A stretch of 15,259 bases of DNA from CAYLYM01 sp964387645. GTDB lineage: Bacteria > Calditrichota > Calditrichia > RBG-13-44-9. The translations under genes were made by a program, and so were the position numbers. Within the stretch, counting starts at the first letter, position 1. Every line of letters starts with the position of its first letter. The notes below the pieces were generated by a model. The model made no database searches. It was not told where the DNA came from and worked only from the letters and a program-made list of their open reading frames with translations. Shown one piece after another: positions 1 to 7,681 of the stretch. The stretch covers positions 1 through 15,259 of the forward strand of contig CAYLYM010000094.1 in the NCBI GenBank assembly GCA_964387645.1, written 5' to 3'.

Positions 1-94
1 TTCGAGGTAAATTACCATTTTTGTCAATGGAATTCTTTAAAGAATGTTTGACAATAGCAAAAATTTTGTCGAACTTATTACGGAGATTGTGCAT
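1..94 (-). CDS. 5' end of an ORF leaving the window; possible IS982-like transposase
   Basis: Reading the minus strand from an ATG at 94, about 31 codons stay open to the window edge, beginning MHNLRNKFDKIF and ending near DKNGNLPR. An AAGGA ribosome-site-like sequence lies about 9 bases before the ATG, which supports a real start. The basic, helical N-terminus followed by a DKNGN-type turn reminds me of the first residues of IS982-family transposases, but only about a tenth of such a protein is visible and no catalytic residue is present. The family call is a guess from memory; the existence of an ORF start is better supported. It is transcribed away from the suf locus and is unlikely to be part of it. 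Confidence 0.35.
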   Translation of the reverse strand, partial: MHNLRNKFDKIFAIVKHSLKNSIDKNGNLPR

Positions 95-547
95 GGCATT
101 ATTCCTTGTTTTTGTTAATTTTATAAATCTTAATTTAAGGAAATATAATGCCAATGCCAATCTCCTTTTTTATTAGCACAACGGGTTATTGGAATCGAAT
201 AAAGCATATTGAAAGTTTTTTATTGCTAATATTAAATTGTAACTGTGTTATTGATCTAGTCGAAGAGGTATGTCTGTTCACAATACAGAAAAACTTGTTA
301 TAAAATCTTTACTTTTTTAACATTTATTTCACTGTGAAGATCTAGCTTTTTATATAATAAAAGGAATTACGTATCTTTTTGAAAAACTAAAAGTAATTTA
401 TTTTTTATAATCGTACGTAAAAAGTCTGCACAATGATATAAAAAACAAACCATTTTTTCTTTTCGTTTAAAAATGGCAGTTGAACTTTAACGTTAGTCAT
501 CAATAAAATCTAATCTGAAATAAATATATTGTGACGTGGTAAGTTTT
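95..547. other. AT-rich intergenic stretch, no gene seen
   Basis: This stretch is strongly AT-rich with stops in all frames. Near 171-186 the minus strand reads ACCCGTTGTGCTAA, a possible insertion-sequence end if the ORF at 1-94 is a transposase. The only other structure I can support is the weak hairpin near 438-476. Confidence 0.6.
438..476 (-). terminator. weak candidate terminator for the rrf2A-sufU operon
   Basis: An 8-bp inverted repeat, CCATTTTT (450-457) and AAAAATGG (469-476), has an 11-base loop. On the minus strand it is followed by TTTGTTTTTT. It lies about 70 bp past the sufU stop in the right orientation. The stem holds only two G-C pairs, so it would be a weak terminator and could be chance in AT-rich DNA. 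Confidence 0.35.
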
Positions 548-1000
548 CTATCCAGAATCTTTTTTACCGATTTTATTCTTGTTAATAGCATCCTGGATGG
601 CGTGCCAGGATAATGTAGCGCATTTGACCCTAACGGGAAACCGAATGACACCTTTCAGTACTGCTAAATCACCGTGTTCTTTAAGTATATTTGGATCTTT
701 TTCCCCCCGCAGCACCTCCAACACGTCCTTAATAATATTTTCTGCCTCATCAAGCTTTTTACCGATGAGTTCTTCCGTCATTATGGAAGCAGAAGCCACG
801 CTGATGGCGCAACCACTGCCGGTGAATTTGATATCACGGATGATTTTCTCATCATCGATATGAACCATTAAACGGATATGATCGCCACAAGTGGGATTAT
901 CCAATTCCACCGACGTATAGTATGGGCTGCCTTCTCCGAAATTGCGAGGTTGTTTATAGTGGTCTAATATGATTTCCTGGTAAAGATCATCAAATTCCAT
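548..1000 (-). CDS. sufU: SufU, zinc-dependent sulfurtransferase partner of SufS
   Basis: About 150 residues, NifU-N/IscU fold. SufU takes persulfide sulfur from SufS through a Zn-bound cysteine and passes it to the SufBCD scaffold. The three ligand cysteines and the aspartate are visible: Cys38 and Asp40 in NPTCGD, Cys64 in GSGCAIS, and Cys127 in RVKCATLSWHA. The extra segment before the last cysteine is typical of SufU rather than IscU, and the C-terminal lysine-rich tail is short. I chose the ATG at 1000 because it gives the usual MEFDDLYQEI opening; an in-frame TTG at 1006 sits close behind GGGAG and could be used instead. Its start overlaps the end of sufS by 11 bases, implying translational coupling. 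It is the last gene of the minus-strand suf arm. Confidence 0.95.
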   Translation of the reverse strand: MEFDDLYQEIILDHYKQPRNFGEGSPYYTSVELDNPTCGDHIRLMVHIDDEKIIRDIKFTGSGCAISVASASIMTEELIGKKLDEAENIIKDVLEVLRGEKDPNILKEHGDLAVLKGVIRFPVRVKCATLSWHAIQDAINKNKIGKKDSG

Positions 1001-2276
1001 CGCCAAAAAACTCCCGTGCTTTTTTCAAACTTTCGATAAAAAGGTCTACTTCTTCGAATGTATTGTAGAAATAAAAACTGGCTCTTGTTGTAGAGGAAAT
1101 ATTTAACTTGCGCATGATAGGTTGCGCGCAGTGATGTCCGGCTCGCACAGCAATACCATCTTTATCCAGATATTGGGCTATGTCGTGCGGATGAATATTT
1201 CCAAGGTAGAAGGAGATAACACCGCCCCGTTCGGGCGCTTCGCCAAAAATTCGCATTCCTTCAATTTCTTTCATCCTGGATAAAGCATAGGTAGTAATTT
1301 TCTGTTCATATTTGGTTATTTTTTGCATTCCAATTCCTTCCAGGTAGTCGATTGCTGCTGCCAGACCGATGGCACCAGCAATATTGGGTGTACCGGCTTC
1401 GAACTTGTAGGGAATTTCATTGTAAGTCGCGCGATCCAACCAGACCGATCTAATCATTTCACCGCCACTCTGATACGGTGTCATCGCTTCCAGTAATTTG
1501 GCTTTGCCATAAAGCACACCGATGCCGGTAGGGCCACACATTTTGTGCCCTGAAAAGGCCAAAAAGTCTACATCCAATTCTCGAACGTCCACCGGGAGGT
1601 GAGGGACACTCTGGGCGCCATCTAATAATACCGGAATGCCCAAATTGTGAGCTTTCTGGATTATACCGCGCACAGGATTTATGGTGCCAAAGACGTTTGA
1701 CATATGTATCACTGCAACCAATTTGGTTTTTTCGGTTAACAATTGATCCAGATTCGAGAAATCCAGAGTACCATCGTTTTGGAAGGGTAGAAAGCGTAGT
1801 TTTGCTCCAGTATCCTGTGCAACCAATTGCCATGGGATCAAGTTGCTGTGGTGTTCCATTTCGGTGAGTAAAATTTCATCGCCTGCTTTCAAAAATTTTC
1901 TGCCCCAGGCGTGCGCCACCAGGTTAATCGCTTCGGTGGTGCCACGGGTAAAAACGATTTCCCGGTCGCTGGCAGCATTGATGAAACGTGCTACTTTTTT
2001 ACGGCTCTCTTCAAAAGCCGCCGTGGCCGCCTCGCCCAATTTATGAATTCCCCTATGAACATTGGCGTTCAATTCTTTATAAAAATGCGTTAATGCATCG
2101 ATGACCTGTTGTGGTTTCTGAGTGGTCGCCGCATTGTCAAAATAAATCAGTTGTTTCGATGAGCCCTTTCGCGAAGGAAATACCTTGTAGAGTATGGGAA
2201 AATCTTCCCTGATTTTTTCCACATTGAGTAAACTGACCAATTTATCGGTTTCTTTTTCCATTACCGGGTTTTGCAT
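990..2276 (-). CDS. sufS: SufS, type II cysteine desulfurase
   Basis: A 428-residue PLP enzyme that takes sulfur from cysteine (releasing alanine) as an enzyme-bound persulfide. The PLP lysine is Lys245 in FSGHKMCGP, the pyridoxal-binding aspartate is in LLDGAQSVPH (near 219), His142-143 lie in EMEHHSN, and the persulfide cysteine is Cys383 in RAGHHCAQPIM. The short loop around that cysteine and RAGHHC mark the SufS/CsdA group rather than IscS. Full length for the family, with an N-terminal extension of about 20 residues before the KIREDFPIL core. The ATG at 2276 follows AGGGG at a good distance. It lies 16 bases after the Rieske gene and overlaps sufU, so the minus arm reads as one operon. 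SufU, not SufE, is its likely acceptor. Confidence 0.97.
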   Translation of the reverse strand: MQNPVMEKETDKLVSLLNVEKIREDFPILYKVFPSRKGSSKQLIYFDNAATTQKPQQVIDALTHFYKELNANVHRGIHKLGEAATAAFEESRKKVARFINAASDREIVFTRGTTEAINLVAHAWGRKFLKAGDEILLTEMEHHSNLIPWQLVAQDTGAKLRFLPFQNDGTLDFSNLDQLLTEKTKLVAVIHMSNVFGTINPVRGIIQKAHNLGIPVLLDGAQSVPHLPVDVRELDVDFLAFSGHKMCGPTGIGVLYGKAKLLEAMTPYQSGGEMIRSVWLDRATYNEIPYKFEAGTPNIAGAIGLAAAIDYLEGIGMQKITKYEQKITTYALSRMKEIEGMRIFGEAPERGGVISFYLGNIHPHDIAQYLDKDGIAVRAGHHCAQPIMRKLNISSTTRASFYFYNTFEEVDLFIESLKKAREFFGDGI

Positions 2277-2292
2277 GTTGATCCCCTGAAAA

Positions 2293-2604
2293 TTATTCTT
2301 CTAATTGAATAAATAAGTAGCCGTTCTCAACCTTTACTGGATAAGCTTTCACTGGCGTGACTGCAGGAAAACTTAAATTCTTCCCTGTACGAATATCGAA
2401 TAATGCGCCATGCAAAGGGCATTCAATTTTTCCATCCTCAATTTCTCCTTCTGACAAAGAAGCTTCCGCATGCGAACAGGTATTGTCAATGGCATAATAA
2501 CCATCTTCTAATTTGAAAACTGCGATTGGATTATCATTTATTACAAACACCTTGACTTTGTCTTGGAAATCATCTATGGATTCCAATTTCACCCATTTTG
2601 CCAT
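2293..2604 (-). CDS. Rieske [2Fe-2S] ferredoxin of the SUF locus
   Basis: A 103-residue soluble Rieske protein resembling ferredoxin subunits of aromatic-ring dioxygenases. The [2Fe-2S] ligands are visible as Cys43-x-His45 (NTCSHAEA) and Cys62-x2-His65 (ECPLHGALF). No signal peptide or membrane anchor is seen, so it should be cytoplasmic. No oxygenase large subunit lies nearby; it sits between the Rrf2 regulator and sufS, just as Rieske ferredoxins occur in SUF operons of Actinobacteria and Thermus. That context suggests electron supply for cluster assembly or a simple client, rather than ring hydroxylation; its exact job in SUF is not established. GGAG precedes the ATG at 2604. Confidence 0.92.
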   Translation of the reverse strand: MAKWVKLESIDDFQDKVKVFVINDNPIAVFKLEDGYYAIDNTCSHAEASLSEGEIEDGKIECPLHGALFDIRTGKNLSFPAVTPVKAYPVKVENGYLFIQLEE

Positions 2605-2668
2605 TGATGTGTTCTCCAGTTTTTAGGTTAAATATTTTTGATCTTCTCCAGATGACACAAGATTCATC

Positions 2669-3103
2669 TTAAACAATCGATGTTTCTCGTTCCATTTCTT
2701 CTTTCAAATCTTTTAGAGTAATCGTACGGAAAAATGTTTCAAGCTTCTGCTGGATGATATCCATTGGGTCCTTGATGATACAGAAATCCTTCTGTTGACA
2801 ATTACACTGCTTTACATGTTCTGCACAGTTCACGATTTTTAAAGAACCATCGACAGCTAAAATAATCTGGTCCATACTAACTTTGTCCAGCGGTTTTTCC
2901 AGGTGGTAACCGCCTTTTACGCCCTGAATGGAGCGAATAAATCCGGCTTTGGCTAATCTTTGAAGCACTTTACCTAAGAGCTCTTGTGGAATATGATAGT
3001 TCTCAGAAAGTTCTCGGGTGGTAACCACCTCATCCTGTTTAAGACAGGAAATATGTAATAAAGCTATCAAAGCATATTCAACTTTTTTACTCAACCTCAA
3101 CAT
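2669..3103 (-). CDS. Rrf2-family Fe-S-sensing repressor (IscR/SufR-like), first copy
   Basis: About 144 residues: an N-terminal winged helix typical of Rrf2 proteins (LSKKVEYALIALLHIS, then QGVKGGYHLEKP in the wing) and a cysteine cluster after the dimer helix. With the ATG at 3103 the cysteines fall at 93, 100, 102 and 108, in the region where IscR binds a [2Fe-2S] cluster. It heads the minus suf arm and faces the divergent sufB promoter, so it probably represses both arms according to Fe-S status. A TTG at 3118 is an alternative start giving five more residues; I prefer the ATG because family members begin about here. Neither start has a clear Shine-Dalgarno sequence, since the AAAGGAG further upstream overlaps the predicted -10 element. 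Confidence 0.92.
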   Translation of the reverse strand: MLRLSKKVEYALIALLHISCLKQDEVVTTRELSENYHIPQELLGKVLQRLAKAGFIRSIQGVKGGYHLEKPLDKVSMDQIILAVDGSLKIVNCAEHVKQCNCQQKDFCIIKDPMDIIQQKLETFFRTITLKDLKEEMERETSIV

Positions 3104-3139
3104 TTTAAAATCCGACAATTTTGGTCGTATTTAAACCTA

Positions 3140-3169
3140 AATATACTCCTTTCCAATCTATCAGGTCAA
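3140..3169 (-). promoter_or_regulatory. promoter of the rrf2A-Rieske-sufS-sufU arm
   Basis: On the minus strand TTGACC (3169-3164) and TATATT (3145-3140) are separated by 18 bases. The start of transcription would fall near 3133, leaving a leader of about 30 bases before the ATG at 3103. Close to the sigma-70 consensus, but not tested. Confidence 0.55.
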
Positions 3170-3201
3170 CCTTATTTTGTTTTTTTGTATAATTAATTGA
3201 A

Positions 3202-3347
3202 GATTCGTTAATTTTATTCCGCATGTGATTCATTTATCAGGTGATTTGGTATTTGAGATTCAACGAATCATATTTTGGCTGTCTAAATTGTTAATTTGTT
3301 AAAATTTTTTATCCTATAATATATCTTTGAGTGATTCAAAAGATCAC
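3202..3347. promoter_or_regulatory. cluster of GATTC-based inverted repeats, candidate Rrf2 operators
   Basis: The divergent suf control region holds GATTC at 3202, 3227, 3257 and 3333 and its complement GAATC at 3265. The copies at 3257-3269 form a palindrome, GATTC-AAC-GAATC. GATTCGTT (3202-3209) pairs with AACGAATC (3262-3269), GTGAT (3331-3335) with ATCAC (3343-3347), and GTGATTCA occurs twice (3225, 3331). The location between two SUF arms, next to an Rrf2 gene, makes these likely operators. The match to a known IscR or SufR site is not clear. Confidence 0.4.
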
Positions 3348-3413
3348 ATTAGAGGTAATTATAAAAAAATTATTTAATAAAGCTATTTCACTGACAAAGA
3401 TTTTATTTTAATC

Positions 3414-3442
3414 TTGACTATTTTGTATAAATAAATTATAAT
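3414..3442 (+). promoter_or_regulatory. promoter of the sufBCDT arm
   Basis: TTGACT (3414-3419), exactly 17 bases, then TATAAT (3437-3442): a near-consensus sigma-70-type promoter. Transcription would begin near 3449, about 29 bases before the sufB ATG, leaving room for the AGGGA ribosome site at 3465-3469. Confidence 0.75.
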
Positions 3443-3477
3443 TAGGCCGCTTTGAAGAAAAAACAGGGAATTATCTC

Positions 3478-4923
3478 ATGAGTGACGAAAGAAAAACTAT
3501 CGAAAAATTAACCAAAAGTGAATATAAATATGGATTTACAACGGATATTGAAATGGAGTTGGCGCCGAAGGGATTGAATGAGGAAGTGGTCCGATTTATT
3601 TCGGCCAAAAAAAATGAACCGGAATTTATGCTCCAGTGGCGTCTTAAGGCCTTCAGACACTGGCAAAAAATGAGAGAACCGCATTGGGCTAATGTTGAAT
3701 ATCCCAGTATCGATTACCAGGATGCTTATTATTATGCAGCACCCAAAAAGGACAGAACATTGAAAAGCATGGATGAAGTTGATCCAAAATTACGGGAAAC
3801 TTTCAATAAATTAGGTATTCCGCTGGAGGAGCAGAAACGTCTGGCAGGGGTAGCGGTTGATGCAGTTATGGATAGTGTTTCTGTAGCAACAACCTATCAA
3901 AAGGAACTGGAAAAACTGGGTATTATTTTCTGTCCTATCTCTGAAGCAATCCAGAAGTATCCCGATTTGGTGAAAAAGTATCTGGGCTTTGTGGTTCCGC
4001 CTGGCGACAATTTTTTTGCCGCTTTGAACTCAGCCGTATTTAGCGATGGTTCGTTTATTTATGTTCCTAAAGGTGTGCGTTGCCCTATGGAATTGTCTAC
4101 CTATTTTCGAATTAATGCTGCCAAAACAGGACAATTTGAACGAACCTTGATTATTGCCGATGAAGGAGCTTATGTAAGCTATTTGGAGGGTTGTACAGCT
4201 CCCATCCGCGATGAAAATCAGTTACATGCCGCAGTGGTGGAACTTATTGTTCATAAGGATGCTGAGATCAAGTATTCCACTGTTCAAAACTGGTATCCAG
4301 GCGATGAAGTGGGGAAGGGGGGTATTTATAATTTTGTCACTAAGCGCGGGGTATGCCTTGGAAAAAATTCTAAAATTTCCTGGACGCAGGTAGAAACCGG
4401 TTCGGCCATCACCTGGAAATATCCCAGTGTGATATTGCAGGGAGACAACTCGGTGGGTGAATTTTATTCCGTCGCGTTGACTAACAATTACCAGCAGGCG
4501 GATACCGGAGCTAAAATGATCCATGTGGGAAAAAATACCCGGAGCCGGATTGTTTCCAAAGGTATTTCGGCTGGACGGAGCCAGAATTCTTATCGTGGTT
4601 TGGTAAAGGTCTATGAGAGCGCTGAGAATGCCAGAAATTTCTCTCAATGTGATTCCTTGTTAATTGGCGATAAATGTGGCGCTCATACTTTTCCATATCT
4701 GGAGATTAAAAATAAAACGGCACAGGTTGAACACGAAGCCACAACCTCCAAAATTGGTGAGGACCAGATTTTTTATTTAAATCAGAGAGGTATCGACACC
4801 GAGAATGCGGTGGCGCTTATTGTTAATGGTTATTGTAAGGAAGTCTTTAAAGAACTACCCATGGAATTTGCGGTGGAAGTTCAGCGGCTGTTAGAAATCA
4901 GTTTGGAAGGCAGTGTGGGATAG
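3478..4923 (+). CDS. sufB: SufB, scaffold subunit of the SufBCD complex
   Basis: A 481-residue full-length SufB. With SufC and SufD it forms the ATP-driven scaffold on which Fe-S clusters are built in the cytoplasm. The C-terminal core reads QCDSLLIGDKCGAHTF, then AQVEHEATTSKIGEDQ. By alignment from memory with the E. coli protein, Cys391 corresponds to its essential Cys405 and Glu420 (in EHE) to Glu434, residues proposed to hold the nascent cluster. The N-terminal region (FMLQWRLKAFRHW, YYYAAPK) is also standard. AGGGA lies 8 bases before the ATG. First gene of the plus arm, directly behind a strong promoter; sufC follows after a 69-base A-rich gap. Confidence 0.97.
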   Translation: MSDERKTIEKLTKSEYKYGFTTDIEMELAPKGLNEEVVRFISAKKNEPEFMLQWRLKAFRHWQKMREPHWANVEYPSIDYQDAYYYAAPKKDRTLKSMDEVDPKLRETFNKLGIPLEEQKRLAGVAVDAVMDSVSVATTYQKELEKLGIIFCPISEAIQKYPDLVKKYLGFVVPPGDNFFAALNSAVFSDGSFIYVPKGVRCPMELSTYFRINAAKTGQFERTLIIADEGAYVSYLEGCTAPIRDENQLHAAVVELIVHKDAEIKYSTVQNWYPGDEVGKGGIYNFVTKRGVCLGKNSKISWTQVETGSAITWKYPSVILQGDNSVGEFYSVALTNNYQQADTGAKMIHVGKNTRSRIVSKGISAGRSQNSYRGLVKVYESAENARNFSQCDSLLIGDKCGAHTFPYLEIKNKTAQVEHEATTSKIGEDQIFYLNQRGIDTENAVALIVNGYCKEVFKELPMEFAVEVQRLLEISLEGSVG

Positions 4924-4944
4924 GGGAAGACAAAAGAAAAAAGA

Positions 4945-4978
4945 AAATAAAAAATAAAAAATAAAAAATAAAAAATAA
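4945..4978 (+). repeat. TAAAAAA heptamer tandem repeat before sufC
   Basis: T residues occur at 4948, 4955, 4962, 4969 and 4976 in an otherwise pure A tract, giving about 4.5 copies of a 7-base unit. It ends about 15 bases before the sufC start, in the leader between sufB and sufC. Confidence 0.85.
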
Positions 4979-4992
4979 TAAGAGAGATGGAA

Positions 4993-5763
4993 ATGTTGAA
5001 AATAAAAGATTTACGTGTTGCTGTAGAAGGGACAGAAATTCTTAAAGGAATTAATCTGGAAGTAAAGCCGGGTGAGATTCACGCCATTATGGGCCCGAAT
5101 GGATCGGGCAAAAGCACCCTGGCGAATGTATTAGCTGGAAAGGAAGGATATGAAGTGCTGTCGGGTGAGGTAATTTACCTGGGGAAGAACCTGCTGGAGA
5201 TGTCCCCAGAGGAACGCGCCCGGGAAGGTATCTTTCTGGCTTTTCAGTATCCGATTGAAATTCCCGGAGTCAGTATGGCTAATTTTCTTAGGACAGTCGT
5301 CAACGAAATTCGTAAGTATCGCGGATTAGGTCCGATAGATGCTAAAACTTTTCTTTCTATGGTGCGCGAAAAAATGAAGTTGGTAGAAATGGATGATAAA
5401 CTCTTGAGCCGTTCCGTAAATGAGGGATTTTCTGGCGGTGAAAAGAAACGGAACGAGATTTTTCAAATGGCCATGCTGGAACCTAAATTAGCTATTTTAG
5501 ATGAAACAGATTCCGGTTTAGATATCGATGCGCTTAAAATCGTTGCCAATGGTGTTAACAAATTGCATACTGATGAAAATGCTTTTATCGTTGTAACCCA
5601 CTACCAGCGGTTACTCAGATATATCGTTCCCGATTATGTACATGTTCTTTATGATGGAAGAATTGTCGAATCTGGCGATAAAAAATTGGCTTTAAAACTG
5701 GAAGAACATGGGTACGATTGGGTGAAAGAGGAGCAAAATTCATCGACGCCGGTTGGTTCGTAA
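4993..5763 (+). CDS. sufC: SufC, ABC-type ATPase of the SufBCD complex
   Basis: A 256-residue soluble ABC ATPase that powers SufBCD conformational change. Visible motifs: Walker A GPNGSGKST (34-42), Q-loop Gln85 in FQYP, signature FSGGEKKRNE beginning at 146, Walker B LAILDETDSGLD with Asp170-Glu171, and switch His203 in VVTHYQRLL. The signature and ETDSGLD are characteristic of SufC rather than transporter ATPases, and no permease gene is nearby. I chose the ATG at 4993, giving the usual MLKIKDLRV opening and a six-base gap from GAGAG; an ATG at 4987 would add two residues but leaves no room for a ribosome site. A TAAAAAA tandem repeat lies just upstream. Confidence 0.97.
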   Translation: MLKIKDLRVAVEGTEILKGINLEVKPGEIHAIMGPNGSGKSTLANVLAGKEGYEVLSGEVIYLGKNLLEMSPEERAREGIFLAFQYPIEIPGVSMANFLRTVVNEIRKYRGLGPIDAKTFLSMVREKMKLVEMDDKLLSRSVNEGFSGGEKKRNEIFQMAMLEPKLAILDETDSGLDIDALKIVANGVNKLHTDENAFIVVTHYQRLLRYIVPDYVHVLYDGRIVESGDKKLALKLEEHGYDWVKEEQNSSTPVGS

Positions 5764-5829
5764 AAACCAATTGCTATATGGTACGGACAAAAATGAGATT
5801 TGAAATTTAATTTTATATGCGGAAAAACA

Positions 5830-7146
5830 ATGAAAAAGAGCGATAGTAGAGAAATTTATTTAACTGCTTTTGAAAAGTTTAGAAAAAACGTGAATGGGCA
5901 GGCTCAACTTCCTTTACGTAAAATACGTGAAGCGGCCATCCAACGATTTTCTGAATTAGGATTCCCCAATACCCGAATGGAGGAGTGGAAATATACCGAT
6001 GTAACTCCGTTGTTAAAGCACGATTTTAAGCTGGTAGAGAATCTTCCAGAAGTCAGTAACAAAGATATTGAAAAGTTTTTATTTGACGATGCTGACAGCC
6101 ATCTGGTAGTGTTCATAAACGGTCGCTTTTCAGAAACACTTTCTAATTTAAATCAATCCGACGGAAAACTGGAAATTGAGCCTTTGGAACAGGTCATGGC
6201 CAGAAACCACGATTTATTGAACCGCTATTTAACCAAATATGCCCCATTTGAAAAAGATGCATTTATGGCATTGAATACGGCTTTTCTGCGTTCAGGAATT
6301 TTTATTCGTATTCCAGAATTTGCCGTCATCGAAAATCCCATTCATATCCTCAATATTGCTGCCTTCGATGGAACGGTGTATCAGACGCATCCGAGGACTT
6401 TGGTTACCGCAAGTAAAGGGAGCCAGGCGAGAATTGTGGAAAGTTACCAGCATCTCTCCGGAGGTGTTTATTTCAATAATGCAGTCACGGAGATTGTTCT
6501 GGAGGATGATGCTATAGTGGATCATTACAAAATACAGATAGAAAGTATTGAGGCCTTCAGGATTAACAATACATTTGTCCATTTGGGGAGAAATTCCGTC
6601 TACAATTCATTGAGTGTTGATTTAGGTGGGAGATTGGTCCGGAATAATATTAAGGTTCGATTAAATGATATTCATGGTGAGACCAATCTGTATGGGTTTT
6701 ACCTGGCCGACGGAAAGCAACACATCGATAATCACACCCTGATTGATCATGCTCAGCCACATTGCAACAGCAATGAATTGTACAAGGGAATGTTATCGGA
6801 TAAAGCTCGGGCCGTTTTTAGTGGTACTATTTTGGTGCGACAGGATGCCCAAAAGACCAATGCCTTTCAATCCAATAAAAATTTGTTATTAAGTGAAGAA
6901 GCGGAAGTGGATTCCCGTCCACAACTCAAGATTTTTGCCGATGATGTTCGCTGTACCCATGGCGCAACAGTTGGGCAGTTAAACGAAGAAGCGCTGTTTT
7001 ATTTGCAGCAGCGAGGAATTGGTAAAGATCAGGCGCAAATTATGTTGAGATTTGCTTTTGCCAAAGAAATTATTGAGAAAATTAAACCCGAGGGATTAAG
7101 AGAGGCTATTGGACAAATAGTCAGTGAAAGATTGAAAAAGATATAA
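5830..7146 (+). CDS. sufD: SufD, scaffold subunit of the SufBCD complex
   Basis: About 438 residues, paralogue of SufB. It pairs with SufB and SufC and is needed for iron entry into the scaffold. The C-terminal core reads CTHGATVGQLNEEALFYLQQRGI, with Cys375 and His377 matching the position of the conserved Cys-x-His of E. coli SufD; the N-terminal helical part contains the typical TRMEEWKYTD motif. The ATG at 5830 follows GGAAAA; an upstream in-frame TTG at 5800 has no ribosome site and would add ten unlikely residues. The gap after sufC is 66 bases and only 24 bases separate it from the DUF59 gene. Confidence 0.96.
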   Translation: MKKSDSREIYLTAFEKFRKNVNGQAQLPLRKIREAAIQRFSELGFPNTRMEEWKYTDVTPLLKHDFKLVENLPEVSNKDIEKFLFDDADSHLVVFINGRFSETLSNLNQSDGKLEIEPLEQVMARNHDLLNRYLTKYAPFEKDAFMALNTAFLRSGIFIRIPEFAVIENPIHILNIAAFDGTVYQTHPRTLVTASKGSQARIVESYQHLSGGVYFNNAVTEIVLEDDAIVDHYKIQIESIEAFRINNTFVHLGRNSVYNSLSVDLGGRLVRNNIKVRLNDIHGETNLYGFYLADGKQHIDNHTLIDHAQPHCNSNELYKGMLSDKARAVFSGTILVRQDAQKTNAFQSNKNLLLSEEAEVDSRPQLKIFADDVRCTHGATVGQLNEEALFYLQQRGIGKDQAQIMLRFAFAKEIIEKIKPEGLREAIGQIVSERLKKI

Positions 7147-7170
7147 TTCTTTATTCACAGGGGTGAGGTT

Positions 7171-7494
7171 ATGGAAAATCAGATCTCTAAAACAGAATTA
7201 AAAGAGCGTATCATTGAAGTCCTGAAAACTTGTTACGATCCAGAGATCCCGGTTGACATATATGAATTGGGTTTAATTTATGGTATTCACATTGATGATG
7301 ATCATGTAGCCCACATTCAAATGACGCTGACCGCACCGAATTGTCCGGTAGCTGAGTCTTTGCCTAAAGAAGTAGAAAATAAGGTAAGAGCCGTAGTTGG
7401 GATTAAAGATGTTGAGGTAGAGTTGGTATGGGATCCACCCTGGAGTCCCGATATGATGAGTGAAGAAGCCAAATTAGAATTAGGATTTTTTTAA
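7171..7494 (+). CDS. sufT: SufT-like DUF59/MIP18 family protein, Fe-S maturation factor
   Basis: A 107-residue single-domain DUF59 protein. The family motif is visible as CYDPEIPVDIYELGLIYGI (21-39), then the conserved cysteine in LTAPNCPVAE (Cys58). Members of this family (SufT in bacteria, MIP18/CIA2 in eukaryotes) help cluster assembly or delivery to client proteins; the PaaD proteins of phenylacetate pathways are relatives, but no phenylacetate gene is present here. GGGGTGAGG precedes the ATG. It closes the sufBCD operon. A perfect inverted repeat, GGATTTTT-TT-AAAAATCC (7483-7500), covers the stop codon but no T tract follows it, so I do not call it a terminator. Confidence 0.93.
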   Translation: MENQISKTELKERIIEVLKTCYDPEIPVDIYELGLIYGIHIDDDHVAHIQMTLTAPNCPVAESLPKEVENKVRAVVGIKDVEVELVWDPPWSPDMMSEEAKLELGFF

Positions 7495-7681
7495 AAATCC
7501 ACAAAGGGAAGAAAATTTTACCTATCATTTGAAATTTGAATAAGGATTAGAATTGAGGTATGTGGATCTGTAAAGACGAAAGTGGGATTTTTATTGAGCC
7601 AAAGATAAAAAAGTATCTATTATAAAGTTAAATGTTCGACTGAAATAAGTTATAATAAAAGAGAGAAGGGTTCCAGATAGA

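Noticed and set aside
3188..3193. TATAAT on the plus strand as a second sufB promoter
   Set aside because: No acceptable -35 element lies 16-18 bases upstream, and a far better promoter exists at 3414-3442.
4222..4647. 141-codon minus-strand ORF inside sufB
   Set aside because: It is a shadow of the sufB coding frame, with no ribosome site and no recognisable domain; the same holds for the other ORFs antisense to sufS, sufD, pruA, nfo and the peroxiredoxin.
7483..7500. Perfect inverted repeat GGATTTTT-TT-AAAAATCC over the sufT stop codon as a terminator
   Set aside because: The loop would be only two bases, the stem is mostly A-T and no T tract follows; it is better seen as coincidence of the coding end.
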